A stretch of DNA of 41,241 bases. It comes from Alphaproteobacteria bacterium (GTDB lineage: Bacteria > Pseudomonadota > Alphaproteobacteria > Bin95). The DNA is taken from assembly GCA_022826185.1 (NCBI GenBank), contig JAJDVH010000102.1, positions 1 to 41,241 of the forward strand, in the 5' to 3' direction. Position 1 is the first letter of the stretch. Each line of letters opens with the position of its first letter. Positions 25,724-34,277 of this stretch are shown here, piece after piece. The notes under the pieces are model-generated. The model was not told the DNA's origin. It saw only the letters and a program-made list of their open reading frames with translations, and searched no databases. Both the position numbers and the translations under genes were made by a program.

Positions 25724-26722
25724 GTGACCGAAGCCGGGGCCGATAGCACGGACGCGCTCGCCGCCGCGCTGAGGCGCATGGGGCTCGCCGGACCGGAGGA
25801 ACGGCCCCGCTTCCACCCGCTGGAAGGCGGCGTCTCCTCGGACATCTACCGGGTCGAGACGGCGGCGGGCCCCGTCTGCGTCAAGCGCGCGCTCGCCCGG
25901 CTCAAGGTCGAGGCGGACTGGCGCGCGCCCGTCGAGCGCAACGGCTCGGAGGCGGGCTGGCTGGCGGCCGTGAACGCGCTGCTGCCCGATGCCGCACCGC
26001 GCCTGCTGGGCCAGGACGAAGAGGCGGGCGCGCTCGCCATGACGTGGCTGGAGCCCGGGACGCACCCGGTCTGGAAGGCGGAGCTTGCCGCCGGTCGGGC
26101 CGACCCCGCCTTTCCGCGTGAAGTCGGCCGGCGGCTCGCGCTCATCCACCGCGCCCATGCGGGCGACGGGGCAACGGCCGCCGCCTTCGCCACTGACGCG
26201 ATTTTTCACGACATCCGGCTGGAGCCCTACCTGCTGGCGACGGCGGAGCAGCATCCGGACCTCGCGCCTCAGCTGACTGCGCTCGCCGAGGCGACGGCCG
26301 GGACGCGCGAGACGCTGGTCCACGGCGATGTCAGCCCGAAGAACATCCTCGCCGGGCCAAGGGGGCCGGTCTTCCTCGATGCCGAATGCGCCTGGTACGG
26401 GGACCCCGCCTTCGACATCGCCTTCTGCCTCAACCACATGCTGCTGAAGAGCGTCTGGAAACCACGGCACGAGGCGGCCTATCTCGCCTGCTTCCGCGCG
26501 CTCGTGGACGGCTACGGGCCGGACGCGGCGCTCGACCGGCGCGCGGCGCGGCTGCTGCCGAGCCTGCTGCTGGCCCGCCTCGACGGCAAGTCGCCGGTCG
26601 AATATCTGACCCGCGAAAGCCAAAAGGCCCGCCCCCGCGCCTTCGCCCGCCGCCTGCTGCAACGCCCGCCTGCAAGCCTCGGCGAGATCGCGGCGGCCTG
26701 GGCGGCGGAGACAGCCGTATGA
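25724..26722 (+). CDS. APH-family phosphotransferase (small-molecule kinase)
   Basis: This 332-aa kinase of the aminoglycoside/choline-kinase fold has a Lys in VCVKRA (near residue 54), the catalytic loop HGDVSPKN (200-207), and the metal-binding Asp in FLDAECAWYGDPAFD (217-231). It phosphorylates a hydroxyl of a small metabolite with ATP. It starts with GTG and overlaps the enolase-like gene by ATGA. Its coupling to an enolase paralogue suggests it makes the phosphorylated substrate for that enzyme, which is inference. Related families include homoserine and methylthioribose kinases. Confidence 0.85.
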   Translation: MTEAGADSTDALAAALRRMGLAGPEERPRFHPLEGGVSSDIYRVETAAGPVCVKRALARLKVEADWRAPVERNGSEAGWLAAVNALLPDAAPRLLGQDEEAGALAMTWLEPGTHPVWKAELAAGRADPAFPREVGRRLALIHRAHAGDGATAAAFATDAIFHDIRLEPYLLATAEQHPDLAPQLTALAEATAGTRETLVHGDVSPKNILAGPRGPVFLDAECAWYGDPAFDIAFCLNHMLLKSVWKPRHEAAYLACFRALVDGYGPDAALDRRAARLLPSLLLARLDGKSPVEYLTRESQKARPRAFARRLLQRPPASLGEIAAAWAAETAV

Positions 26723-27960
26723 GCGCGTTCGGGATCGAGAGGGTGCGGGGACGGCGGGTCTGGGATTCGCGCGGGCGGCCGACGGTTGAAGCCGAGGTGC
26801 ATCTGGCCGGCGGCGCGACCGGCCGCGCCATCGCGCCCGCGGGCGCCTCGACCGGTTCCGGCGAAGCGCTCGACCGGCGCGACGGCGGATCGGTGTTCGG
26901 CGGGCTCGACGTCATGCAGGCGGTGGCGTCGGTCGAAGGCGAGATTTCTGCGGCGCTCCGGGGCGTCGATGTCGAAGACCTGGAAGCGGCGGACCGTCGG
27001 CTGATCGCGTTGGATGGCACGGAGGACAAGTCGCGCCTCGGCGCCAATGCCTGCGTCGCCGTGTCGATGGCGGCGGCCTGGGCGGGCGCGGCGGCGGCGG
27101 GCGTGCCGCTCTGGCGCTGGCTTGCGGGCGAGGAGCCGGTTTCGCTGCCGGCCCCGGAAATCCAGATCTTCGGCGGCGGCGCCCATGCCGGGCGGCGGGT
27201 CGATATCCAGGACTTCATGGTGACCGCGCCGGGCGCGGCGAGCTTCGCCGAGGCCTGTGCGTGGACCGCCGAGGTCTATCGCGCCGCCGGGCTGCTGATG
27301 GCCGAGGCCGGGCGGCTCCGGGGCGTCGCGGACGAGGGCGGCTTCTGGCCCGATTTCGACACTAACGAGGCCGCGCTGGACATGCTGGCCCGCGCCATCG
27401 AGCGGGCCGGATTCCGGCCGGGCGAGCAGGTCGCCATCGCGCTCGACGTGGCCGCAAGCGAGTTCGGGCGGGACGGGCGCTACCGGCTGGCGCTGGAGGA
27501 CCGGGAGCTGGACAGCGAGGGCATGGGCGCGCTGGTCGGCGGCTGGCTCGCGCGCTACCCGATCCTCTCGGTGGAGGACCCGCTCGGCGAGGACGACTGG
27601 AACGGCTTCGCCGCCTTCACCGCTGTCCATGGAGACCGCGTGCAGGTGGTCGGCGACGACCTGCTCGTGACCTCCCCGCGCAGGGTCGAGGAGGCGGCGC
27701 GGCGCGGCGCGGCCAACACGCTGCTCATTAAGCCCAACCAGCGCGGCACGCTCAGCGAGGCGAAGGCCGCCTGGGATGCGGCGCGTGAGGCGGGCTTCGG
27801 CGGCATCGTCTCGGCGCGCTCCGGCGAGACGGAGGACGTGACCATCGTCCACCTCGCCGTCGGCTGGCGGGCGCCCGGCCTCAAGGTCGGCTCCTTCGCG
27901 CGCTCCGAGCGCATGGCCAAGTGGAACGAGGCGATCCGCATCGAGGAAAGCCTCGCTTGA
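26719..27960 (+). CDS. Divergent enolase paralogue with altered active site
   Basis: This 413-aa protein aligns along its whole length with enolase (usual length about 430). Retained catalytic residues (yeast numbers in brackets): S44 (39), H156 (159), E206 (211), D243 (246), E286 (295), D313 (320), K338 (345), K389 (396). Two differ: the SHRSGE motif reads SARSGE, so His373 is Ala366, and Glu168 is Asp165. The metal site and the Lys/Glu acid-base pair remain, so it is probably active but on a modified substrate. It overlaps an APH-type kinase gene. It is unlikely to be the glycolytic enolase. Phosphonopyruvate hydratase-like chemistry is an alternative. Confidence 0.85.
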   Translation: MSAFGIERVRGRRVWDSRGRPTVEAEVHLAGGATGRAIAPAGASTGSGEALDRRDGGSVFGGLDVMQAVASVEGEISAALRGVDVEDLEAADRRLIALDGTEDKSRLGANACVAVSMAAAWAGAAAAGVPLWRWLAGEEPVSLPAPEIQIFGGGAHAGRRVDIQDFMVTAPGAASFAEACAWTAEVYRAAGLLMAEAGRLRGVADEGGFWPDFDTNEAALDMLARAIERAGFRPGEQVAIALDVAASEFGRDGRYRLALEDRELDSEGMGALVGGWLARYPILSVEDPLGEDDWNGFAAFTAVHGDRVQVVGDDLLVTSPRRVEEAARRGAANTLLIKPNQRGTLSEAKAAWDAAREAGFGGIVSARSGETEDVTIVHLAVGWRAPGLKVGSFARSERMAKWNEAIRIEESLA

Positions 27961-27983
27961 CCGGCTGCGCGGGCCAAGCAGCG

Positions 27984-28592
27984 TCAGCCCTGTTCGAGCT
28001 CGCTGTCCCAGTAAAGGAAGTCGGACCAGCTCTCATGCAGGAAATTGGGCGGGAAGCTGCGCCCGTTCTCCTGGAGGCGCCAGACGCTCGGCCGGACGGG
28101 GAGCTTCTGCAGCCGCATGCCCGAATCGCGGAGCAGCCGGTCGCCCTTGGCGCGGTTGCAGCGCCCGCAGGCGGCGACGACATTGGTCCAGGCCGTGCGC
28201 CCGCCGCGCGAGCGCGGCACCACATGATCGAAGGTCAGATCCTCAGGCGGCAGCCGCGAGCCGCAATACTGGCAGGCGAAGCGGTCCCTGAGGAAGACGT
28301 TGAAGCGCGTGAAGGCCGGATGGCGCGCCGGGGCCACATAGTCCCGCAGCGCGATGACCGAAGGCAGCCGCATGGCCCGGGTCGGCGAGCGCACCTCGCG
28401 GTCATATTCCGCCAGCACCTGCACACGGTTCAGGAACACGGCCTTGACGCTGTCCTGCCACGACCAGAGCGACAGCGGGAAATAGCTGAGCGGGCGGAAA
28501 TCCGCATTCAGCACCAGCGTCGGCGCGCTCTCCACAGGCGGCGTCACAGCACCCTCCAAGCCCGGACCGCGAATCGGTCCTGCCATCACCAT
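27984..28592 (-). CDS. HNH endonuclease, core-type
   Basis: This 202-aa protein has an N-terminal block (APTLVLNADFRPLSYFPLSL, near residues 23-42) seen in a widely conserved alphaproteobacterial HNH family, then the zinc-supported HNH motif: C107-x2-C110, DH at 122-123, N137 and C142-x2-C145. It probably cuts DNA with a divalent metal; the biological role is unknown. ATG 28592 or 28586 may be used. It converges on the enolase-like gene with a 23-bp gap. The 209 bp upstream hold a short hairpin (CTCCCT/AGGGAG, 28691-28705) and no gene. Confidence 0.9.
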   Translation of the reverse strand: MVMAGPIRGPGLEGAVTPPVESAPTLVLNADFRPLSYFPLSLWSWQDSVKAVFLNRVQVLAEYDREVRSPTRAMRLPSVIALRDYVAPARHPAFTRFNVFLRDRFACQYCGSRLPPEDLTFDHVVPRSRGGRTAWTNVVAACGRCNRAKGDRLLRDSGMRLQKLPVRPSVWRLQENGRSFPPNFLHESWSDFLYWDSELEQG

Positions 28593-28801
28593 AGGTGGCT
28601 CCGGCGCCGGGGCGCAAGGCGGGAACGCCGCGAAATCGGGGTCAATCGAGTGAAATTGCTACGACAACCTTATGACAACGCGGCAACACACTCCCTCAGA
28701 GGGAGCAGCTCATTCCCTCCCACTCCCCGCGTCCGCCAATTCCTAGGCGTCATGCATCACCGCCCCTGACAACCAGCTGTCTTTCCGAGTTTGGGTAATT
28801 T

Positions 28802-29911
28802 CTAAACGATCTCCACCGTGGGGAGCGCGCCTCGAATCCTCATTATAAGCACTCGACGTCCCGATTCACTTGAATAGGTGCCCGCCGCGCCTGTGCCGAC
28901 ACGCCAGAAATCGATGCCACTTACAAATTCACCTTGTGGATTATCGCCTTCGATGCTCTCCAGCGGACCCCTCAGTATTTCCGCATAAATTGTCCGGTCG
29001 GTCACAGACGGCTTCGCTAACGCCAACTGTAGAACAGTGGGAAGTAAGGCGTGAAACACGTGAACACCGACGGTTTTCTGTACGTTGAACTCCGTCGGAT
29101 TATCGTCGAAGGCATCTCGGTATATAGTCCTTATACCTTGCCAATATGCGTCCAATATCTTTAGTTTATCATCCATGCTATACCCATTGAAATTTTCTTG
29201 AGATAACGGACGTTTCAGAGAAGCTACCACAGCAGAATTTCCTATTGTCGTTCTCCCCTTTTGCTCGTTTGGGTAGCGAATTCTACCCCGCCATGCAGGA
29301 GTGTCCTTCAGTTTGTCAACGATCTGTTGACCCATTAGTTTCCAACTTTGTCCTCGTTCCTCCAACCACATCCTCATTTTTGTATCATGCTCTGCTCTCT
29401 GCTTTAGCAACACTAAAGCCAAATCTGTACTAACCGATTTAGCATTGGAATTTACGACATGAAACTGTTCCATTTCTTGACTCTCTGTTGCGCCAATCAT
29501 GCAAACGAACGGCAATTCATAATTCTCCCATTTGCTGGGATCTGCTTCAAACAGCTTACAAAGAGCATTTAGGCGATGCTGCCCATCCACAATATAGAAT
29601 GGATCATCGGAGCAAGATATAGGCAGACACAACGAACCATCGTCATTGGGAATGAGGTGACTCATATCCAAACCACGCCGATTTACGAGAATTGCGGTAG
29701 GTAAATCTACACGGTCAGCATCAATGTCTCGCGCGAGGGAATTGACCCGGGTCAAGGACGCCTCCCGCTGATACCCGACCTGTTTCCCCGATTTTCGATG
29801 AGGAATTCGGTGCGTAGTAGCCAACTGACCAATGGTGATCTTGCCAACCACAGTTGGAATTCCGCGCGTGGTGAGGCGAGGGCCTTCGATTACCTTTACG
29901 AGTGGTGTCAT
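28802..29911 (-). CDS. DGQHR-domain (DndB-like) protein
   Basis: This 369-aa protein has the DGQHR signature at residues 109-113 (VDGQHRLNAL), plus an upstream QRE (48-50) and a following NSNAKS block (near 181). The family includes DndB, linked to DNA phosphorothioate systems, and stand-alone defence-associated proteins. No dnd genes are visible here. ATG 29911 has an AAAGG site; the ATG at 30001 lies upstream within the promoter and lacks one. The gene is visibly AT-richer than its neighbours, suggesting transfer. Its own promoter and dyad lie just upstream. Confidence 0.88.
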   Translation of the reverse strand: MTPLVKVIEGPRLTTRGIPTVVGKITIGQLATTHRIPHRKSGKQVGYQREASLTRVNSLARDIDADRVDLPTAILVNRRGLDMSHLIPNDDGSLCLPISCSDDPFYIVDGQHRLNALCKLFEADPSKWENYELPFVCMIGATESQEMEQFHVVNSNAKSVSTDLALVLLKQRAEHDTKMRMWLEERGQSWKLMGQQIVDKLKDTPAWRGRIRYPNEQKGRTTIGNSAVVASLKRPLSQENFNGYSMDDKLKILDAYWQGIRTIYRDAFDDNPTEFNVQKTVGVHVFHALLPTVLQLALAKPSVTDRTIYAEILRGPLESIEGDNPQGEFVSGIDFWRVGTGAAGTYSSESGRRVLIMRIRGALPTVEIV

Positions 29912-29969
29912 GCTTTGTGCCTTTCGGTTTAGGTGCGACGACGTCGGCGAGAGTGCCGAAATCCGGTGG

Positions 29970-30023
29970 ATGCTAGCCGATTTCAGATCACGTGTCAACA
30001 TCTAGTTTTTGGAATCTGAAATC
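29970..30023 (-). promoter_or_regulatory. Sigma-70 promoter with inverted-repeat operator for the DGQHR gene
   Basis: On the minus strand TTGACA (29998-29993) and TAGCAT (29975-29970) are separated by exactly 17 bp. A perfect 10-bp inverted repeat, GATTTCAGAT (29979-29988) and ATCTGAAATC (30014-30023), places one arm in the spacer and the other upstream of the -35. This is the geometry of a repressor operator or of looping autoregulation. Confidence 0.65.
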
Positions 30024-30126
30024 AAGGTCATGAAAACAGATCAATGTCCTCTTCGCTGAGAGGCGTGACGAAAACGGTTGAGGGTGTTGCTTCGGGCGAT
30101 AGCAGCTACGGAGACTTCTCGGACCG

Positions 30127-30543
30127 CTACCTCGGCCTGATTAGATCTAGCTCCCAATCTGCCGCCTTCTCCAGCCTCTGCCTGACCTGCGCCAGCAGCG
30201 TCCGGACGGATGCGGCGGCGGCCTCGCGGTCCATGGATTCGGTTTCAGGATCGACGCCGGTGCAGCGGATCCGGACGGCGTAGAGGGTGTAGCGTTCGGT
30301 TTCGCGCCAGGGCTGTACATCCACGCCGCATGCGGCCAGGCGGTCCAGCAGCGTCTTGAGATCGTGGGTCAGCGGGTAAAGCTCGCCGAGCAGCGCCAGC
30401 CAGGCCTTGAACGCCTTCTCCAGCGCTTGCTGGACATGGAAGCCGAACCCTTCCTCCGGTCCTTCCGCAGCCAGAATCAGCAGCGAGCGCAAGTCTCCCT
30501 GGGAAGACCGCAGCATAAGCCGGGCGCATTTAAGGTCGCTCAT
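30127..30543 (-). CDS. HEPN-domain protein (partner of MNT)
   Basis: This 138-aa HEPN protein has the family core HVQQALEKAFKAWLALLGELYPLTHDL (spanning residues 36-62, given here by its ends HVQQ and THDL). The RNase motif R-x4-6-H of toxic HEPN proteins is not seen, so it may belong to the non-catalytic, substrate-binding type. It overlaps the MNT gene by 14 bp. The start ATG 30543 is chosen because the longer frame only reads back through the MNT gene. MNT/HEPN pairs act as toxin-antitoxin or nucleotide-modifying modules. Confidence 0.85.
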   Translation of the reverse strand: MSDLKCARLMLRSSQGDLRSLLILAAEGPEEGFGFHVQQALEKAFKAWLALLGELYPLTHDLKTLLDRLAACGVDVQPWRETERYTLYAVRIRCTGVDPETESMDREAAAASVRTLLAQVRQRLEKAADWELDLIRPR

Positions 30544-30865
30544 AGAGCACCCTGCCTTCCCGCAGCGCGCGGGCAAGAACATGATTCAGGGAATCGCGCC
30601 AGTAATCCAGTTCGGCGGTCGAAAAGACAAGTATATCTTTCGGGACGTCGAAACCGCCTGCTGCGCGGTACAGCCGGTTGGCCTCGTCGATCCGGCTCCG
30701 CCCTGGCCCGAATGGTTCGGCCTCGATGACGATCAGGTCGACGTCGGAGCGGTCGTGGGCGTCGCCACGGGCGCGAGAGCCGAACAGGATCACCTGCTCG
30801 GGATCGACCTCCTCCACGATCGCCCGGACCATCTCGTCCAGAAGCTCGTCCGTCACCAAGACCAT
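30530..30865 (-). CDS. MNT-type minimal nucleotidyltransferase
   Basis: This 111-aa protein has the pol-beta nucleotidyltransferase signature GSRARGD (residues 29-35) followed by DVD (41-43), the metal-binding Asp pair. In MNT/HEPN modules the MNT protein AMPylates or otherwise neutralises its HEPN partner. ATG 30865 has an AGGAGGG ribosome-binding site; the longer frame to 30982 is not needed. It is transcribed ahead of the HEPN gene and overlaps it. It diverges from the MFS gene over 115 bp. Confidence 0.88.
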   Translation of the reverse strand: MVLVTDELLDEMVRAIVEEVDPEQVILFGSRARGDAHDRSDVDLIVIEAEPFGPGRSRIDEANRLYRAAGGFDVPKDILVFSTAELDYWRDSLNHVLARALREGRVLYERP

Positions 30866-30980
30866 CGCCCCTCCTTGCCGGAGAATGATGCCGGTGGCGG
30901 GCGGGGCCGGCAAGCGGCGGCTGTTCCGTCTTCGCGCGGCGGCAGGCATATTGGGCGACGGCGCGGACGGGGATTCGGAC

Positions 30981-32105
30981 ATGGCGCATACTGCGGAGGC
31001 AGGAGTCGCAGCCGGGGAAACCCGGACGCTGGCGCTGATCGGCGCCGGACATTTCCTCAGCCATTTCTACGCGCTCACCCTGCCGCCGCTGTTTTTCTTC
31101 TTCCGGGAGGAATTCGGCGCCAGCTATGCGCTGCTGGGCGCGCGGCCGGTGCTGCTGGCGGGCCTCGCGCTCAACGCCGCCGCCATCGCCGCCATCGGGC
31201 TCGTCTCCAGCTACTGGATGCTGGCGCTGCTGGCCGTGGCGGCGGGCATCGGCAACAGCGTGTTTCACCCGGCCGACTATGCGGTGCTGGCGGCGCGCAT
31301 AAGGGAGCGGCGGCTGCCGCGCGCCTACAGCCTGCACACCTTTCTCGGTTTCTTCGGCACCGCGGTGGCGCCGCTCACCGTGGCGGCGCTGGCCCAGTGG
31401 ATGGGCTGGCGCAGCGCGGTCATGCTGGTCGGCGCGGTGGGTATTGCGACCGTGCTGACCATGGCGGCAAGCGGTGCAGCGGTTGCGTCTCCGCCGCGCC
31501 CGAAAGATGCAGCCAACGCCATGTCGGCTCGGCGCCATTCCCTGCCGATCCTGCTGTTTTTCGGCTTCTTTGCGGCCTACGGCATGGCGAGCGGCGGCAT
31601 CATGGCGTTTACGGTGATCGGTCTCGGCAAGCTTTACGGCCTCGACCCGGCATCGGCCGGCGCGGTGCTGACCGCGTGCCTGCTCGCACTGGCCTTCGGC
31701 ATCCTCGCCGGCGGCGAGCTGCCCGACCGCGAAAGGCTGCAGGTGCGCCTGACCGGCGCGGCGCTGGTCGGCGGCGGCGCGCTGACGGCGCTGGCGGGCT
31801 TCGCGGATATCGGCGCCGTCGGCCTTGCCGTGCTGCTGGGCGCGGCCGGCTTCGGGATGGGCCTCGTGCTGCCGGCGCGCGACCTGATGCTTCGGCGCAT
31901 CACGCCGCCCGGCAGCACCGGCCGGGTGATCGGTTTCGTATTTGTCGGACTTTCCGTCGGCGGCGGCCTCGCGCCGCTGCTGTTCGGCTGGACGATGGAC
32001 CGCGACTGGCCGATCCTGCTGTTCCTCGGCTGCGGCGTGTTCCTCGTCCTCGCCTTCCTCTGCTCCTTCGGCGCGGTGCTCGCCGCCCGGCGCAAGACAG
32101 GCTGA
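30981..32105 (+). CDS. MFS transporter
   Basis: This 374-aa inner-membrane protein has 11-12 predicted segments in two halves joined near residues 165-180 by a loop rich in Pro, Lys and Ala. The N-terminal GHFLSHFYALTLPPLFFFF and the HPADYAVLAARI block (near 95) resemble the fosmidomycin-resistance-like MFS group (GHFxxHxY). It is probably a proton-driven exporter of a small molecule. It is slightly short for the superfamily. ATG 30981 follows a GGGGATTCGG stretch with only a weak ribosome-binding site. Confidence 0.85.
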   Translation: MAHTAEAGVAAGETRTLALIGAGHFLSHFYALTLPPLFFFFREEFGASYALLGARPVLLAGLALNAAAIAAIGLVSSYWMLALLAVAAGIGNSVFHPADYAVLAARIRERRLPRAYSLHTFLGFFGTAVAPLTVAALAQWMGWRSAVMLVGAVGIATVLTMAASGAAVASPPRPKDAANAMSARRHSLPILLFFGFFAAYGMASGGIMAFTVIGLGKLYGLDPASAGAVLTACLLALAFGILAGGELPDRERLQVRLTGAALVGGGALTALAGFADIGAVGLAVLLGAAGFGMGLVLPARDLMLRRITPPGSTGRVIGFVFVGLSVGGGLAPLLFGWTMDRDWPILLFLGCGVFLVLAFLCSFGAVLAARRKTG

Positions 32106-32159
32106 GCCCTATTCCTTGCAAGACCGACGGCTTCCGGATCGCGGCCGGTTCGGGGCGGG

Positions 32160-33767
32160 TCAGATTCTCCCGTCATAGGCCCGTCGGCCGATCTCGGCGG
32201 CGATGATCGTGAAGCGGTCCCGCGAAAGCGCCGCTTCGATCTCCCGGGCAAGGCTCTCCCGGTTGCGAACCCGAACGCCCTCGCCGCCGAGCGCCTTCGC
32301 GACGGCGGCAAAGTCGGTGGCCCCGAATTCCACCGCGACATTAGGCAGTTGCGAACCCCGCTGCTTCAGCTCGATCAGCCCGAGCTGGGTGTCCACGAAG
32401 ACGACAATGGGTATGGCGAGCTTCAGGTCGCGAAGGGTGGCGAGCTCGCCAAGGAACATTTCGAGGCCCCCGTCGCCCACGGTCGCCACGACCGTGCGGT
32501 CCGGCTCGGCCAGCTTGCGCCCGATGGCGAGCGGGACCGCGCATCCCATGGTGCAGAGCCCGGTGGACTGGAGCAGGCCGCGGGGGCGGTAGCATTCGAA
32601 GAGCTGGCTGAGCACAATCCTGTGAGCGCCGCTGTCGGTGGTGACCACGGCATCGCGGGGCAGCGACCTCCGGAGGACATCCACGACGGCCGCCGGGCCC
32701 CAGTCCTCGTCGAGGCGGCTCTCGGCGCGCAGCGCCGCCTTCGCCGCAGCCGGTTCTCCCGACGGCCAGGTCTCTCGCGGCGCCACGCCCTTGCCCAGTG
32801 ATTCGAGGGCGGCGCCGACATCGACCGGAAAGATGAGGGAGGCCCGATGCATTCCATGACGGTCGATGACGGCCGGGAGGTCGATGACGCGGGCGCCGTC
32901 CGGCCAGGGGTCGCGCCAGCCGATGCGCATCTCGATCGGGTCGTATCCGGCAAGGATTATGCAGTCCGACGCCGCCGCCAGCGGCAGCAGATGCCGGTCC
33001 GCCCGTGGGCTGAGCCCGGCGCCTCCAAGAGCCAGAGGATCGTCCTCCGGCAGGACTCCCTTCGCCTTGTAGGTCGTAATCAGGGGCATGCGGAACCGGC
33101 GGCAGAACGCTGCCACGGCCGCCTCGGCATCCTGCGTCAGGACATCGAGCCCCGCGACCATAAGCGGGCGGCGCGCTTCGGCGAGCCAGGACCGGGCCTC
33201 GTCCAGCGCCGGGCCCTCGGCCGGCGCAACGGGCCGGGCCGCGGCCTCGGGCAATGGCGGCGGTGCGGACTGCTCCCGGGTTTGCACATCGATCGGGATA
33301 TCGAGGAGCACCGGGCCGGGCCGGCCTTCCGTTGCAATGGCGACCGCCCTGTCGGCCAGGACGGCGGCCATTCCATCCTCGACGCGAAACGCGGCCTTGG
33401 CGATGGGCTCCACCAGTTTGACATGATCGAACACCTGGTGGGTGTAGCTGTGCCGTTCATCTGCGGAAATGCAGCCTGTCAGCACGACCATCGGCACACG
33501 GTCCTGATGGGCGTTGGCGATGACGTTCACCGCATTGGCGATGCCCGGGCCGATGGTGGCGACCAGGATCGCCGGGGCCCGGTCATGGTGATGGACGCCC
33601 TCGCCCATGAAACCGGCGCAATTCTCATGCCTGGCGAGCACGACCCGGATGCCGGCCCGCTCCAGCGCATCCATGATGGCCAGCACTTCGCCGCCCGGAA
33701 TGCCGAAGGCGTACCGGCAACCGGCCTCGGCGAGCCTCCGGGCAATCAGGTCCGCTGAATCGGGCAT
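32160..33767 (-). CDS. TPP-dependent acetolactate synthase-like enzyme
   Basis: This 535-aa protein has the three domains of the TPP family: the N-terminal Pyr domain with catalytic Glu48 in RHENCAGF, the central domain (about residues 185-325), and the C-terminal PP domain with GDGG (431-434). Asp459 stands at the second metal-ligand position where acetolactate synthases usually have Asn. No regulatory-subunit gene is nearby, so a catabolic role (decarboxylation or carboligation of a 2-oxoacid) is more likely than branched-chain amino-acid synthesis. It lies upstream of nothing in its own direction for 54 bp and converges with the MFS gene. Confidence 0.85.
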   Translation of the reverse strand: MPDSADLIARRLAEAGCRYAFGIPGGEVLAIMDALERAGIRVVLARHENCAGFMGEGVHHHDRAPAILVATIGPGIANAVNVIANAHQDRVPMVVLTGCISADERHSYTHQVFDHVKLVEPIAKAAFRVEDGMAAVLADRAVAIATEGRPGPVLLDIPIDVQTREQSAPPPLPEAAARPVAPAEGPALDEARSWLAEARRPLMVAGLDVLTQDAEAAVAAFCRRFRMPLITTYKAKGVLPEDDPLALGGAGLSPRADRHLLPLAAASDCIILAGYDPIEMRIGWRDPWPDGARVIDLPAVIDRHGMHRASLIFPVDVGAALESLGKGVAPRETWPSGEPAAAKAALRAESRLDEDWGPAAVVDVLRRSLPRDAVVTTDSGAHRIVLSQLFECYRPRGLLQSTGLCTMGCAVPLAIGRKLAEPDRTVVATVGDGGLEMFLGELATLRDLKLAIPIVVFVDTQLGLIELKQRGSQLPNVAVEFGATDFAAVAKALGGEGVRVRNRESLAREIEAALSRDRFTIIAAEIGRRAYDGRI

Positions 33768-33824
33768 GCCGTTGCTCCCTGCCCCCGCTCGTCGATCCGG
33801 CTTCTCCGCGCGAAAGGCCGGCAG

Positions 33825-34277
33825 TCAGTCCTCGGCAATGTCTTCCGCCCAGAGTTCGGGCCGTTCCTCGATGAACCGGGTCATCAGCGCGGTGCAGTCC
33901 GGATCGTCGGCGACGACCACCTCGACGCCGCGCTCGCGCAGGAACGCCTCATTGCCGCCGAAATTCGTGTTCTCGGCGATGACGACGCGCGGTATGCCGA
34001 ACTGGACGATGGCGCCTGAACACATCATGCAGGGGGAGAGCGAGGTATAGAGGGTCGTGTCGCGCCAGGTCCGCTGGCGGCCCGCCCTGCGCAGCGCGTC
34101 CATCTCGCCATGCGCGATGGGGTCGCCCTGTTGCACGCGCCGGTTCCGGCCCCGCGAGACCACCGTGTCGCCGCGCGCGAGAACCGCACCGATGGGGCAA
34201 CCGCCCTCCTCGAACCCGGTTCTGGCTTCCTCATAGGCGATGCGCAGCATCCGGCGGTCGGTGTCGGTCAGGCTCAT
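33825..34277 (-). CDS. Cytosine deaminase, Fcy1-like
   Basis: This 150-aa zinc hydrolase has the motif HGE (residues 56-58) and PCMMC (82-86). It closely follows the yeast cytosine deaminase pattern: GCPIG near 26, DTTLYTSLSPC near 73, the GIPRVVIAEN block near 94, and the C-terminal FIEERPELWAEDI. It should convert cytosine or a similar ring amine to the keto form with release of ammonia. Its start overlaps the end of the deacetylase remnant (ATGA), a sign of a former operon. It may act on creatinine-like or modified pyrimidine rings, which would fit the hydantoin theme. Confidence 0.85.
   Translation of the reverse strand: MSLTDTDRRMLRIAYEEARTGFEEGGCPIGAVLARGDTVVSRGRNRRVQQGDPIAHGEMDALRRAGRQRTWRDTTLYTSLSPCMMCSGAIVQFGIPRVVIAENTNFGGNEAFLRERGVEVVVADDPDCTALMTRFIEERPELWAEDIAED

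Noticed and set aside
28593-28801. Intrinsic terminator after the DGQHR gene
   Set aside because: The CTCCCT/AGGGAG hairpin (28691-28705) has a 3-nt loop, no T-tract, and is about 100 bp after the stop.
30028-30096. Short minus-strand frame ending in EEDIDLFS
   Set aside because: Only about 22 codons lie between stops. It could be the tail of a lost gene between HEPN and DGQHR, but nothing supports a complete gene.
30127-30543. HepT-type RNase toxin assignment for the HEPN protein
   Set aside because: The R-x4-6-H catalytic motif is not visible, so only a general HEPN call is made.
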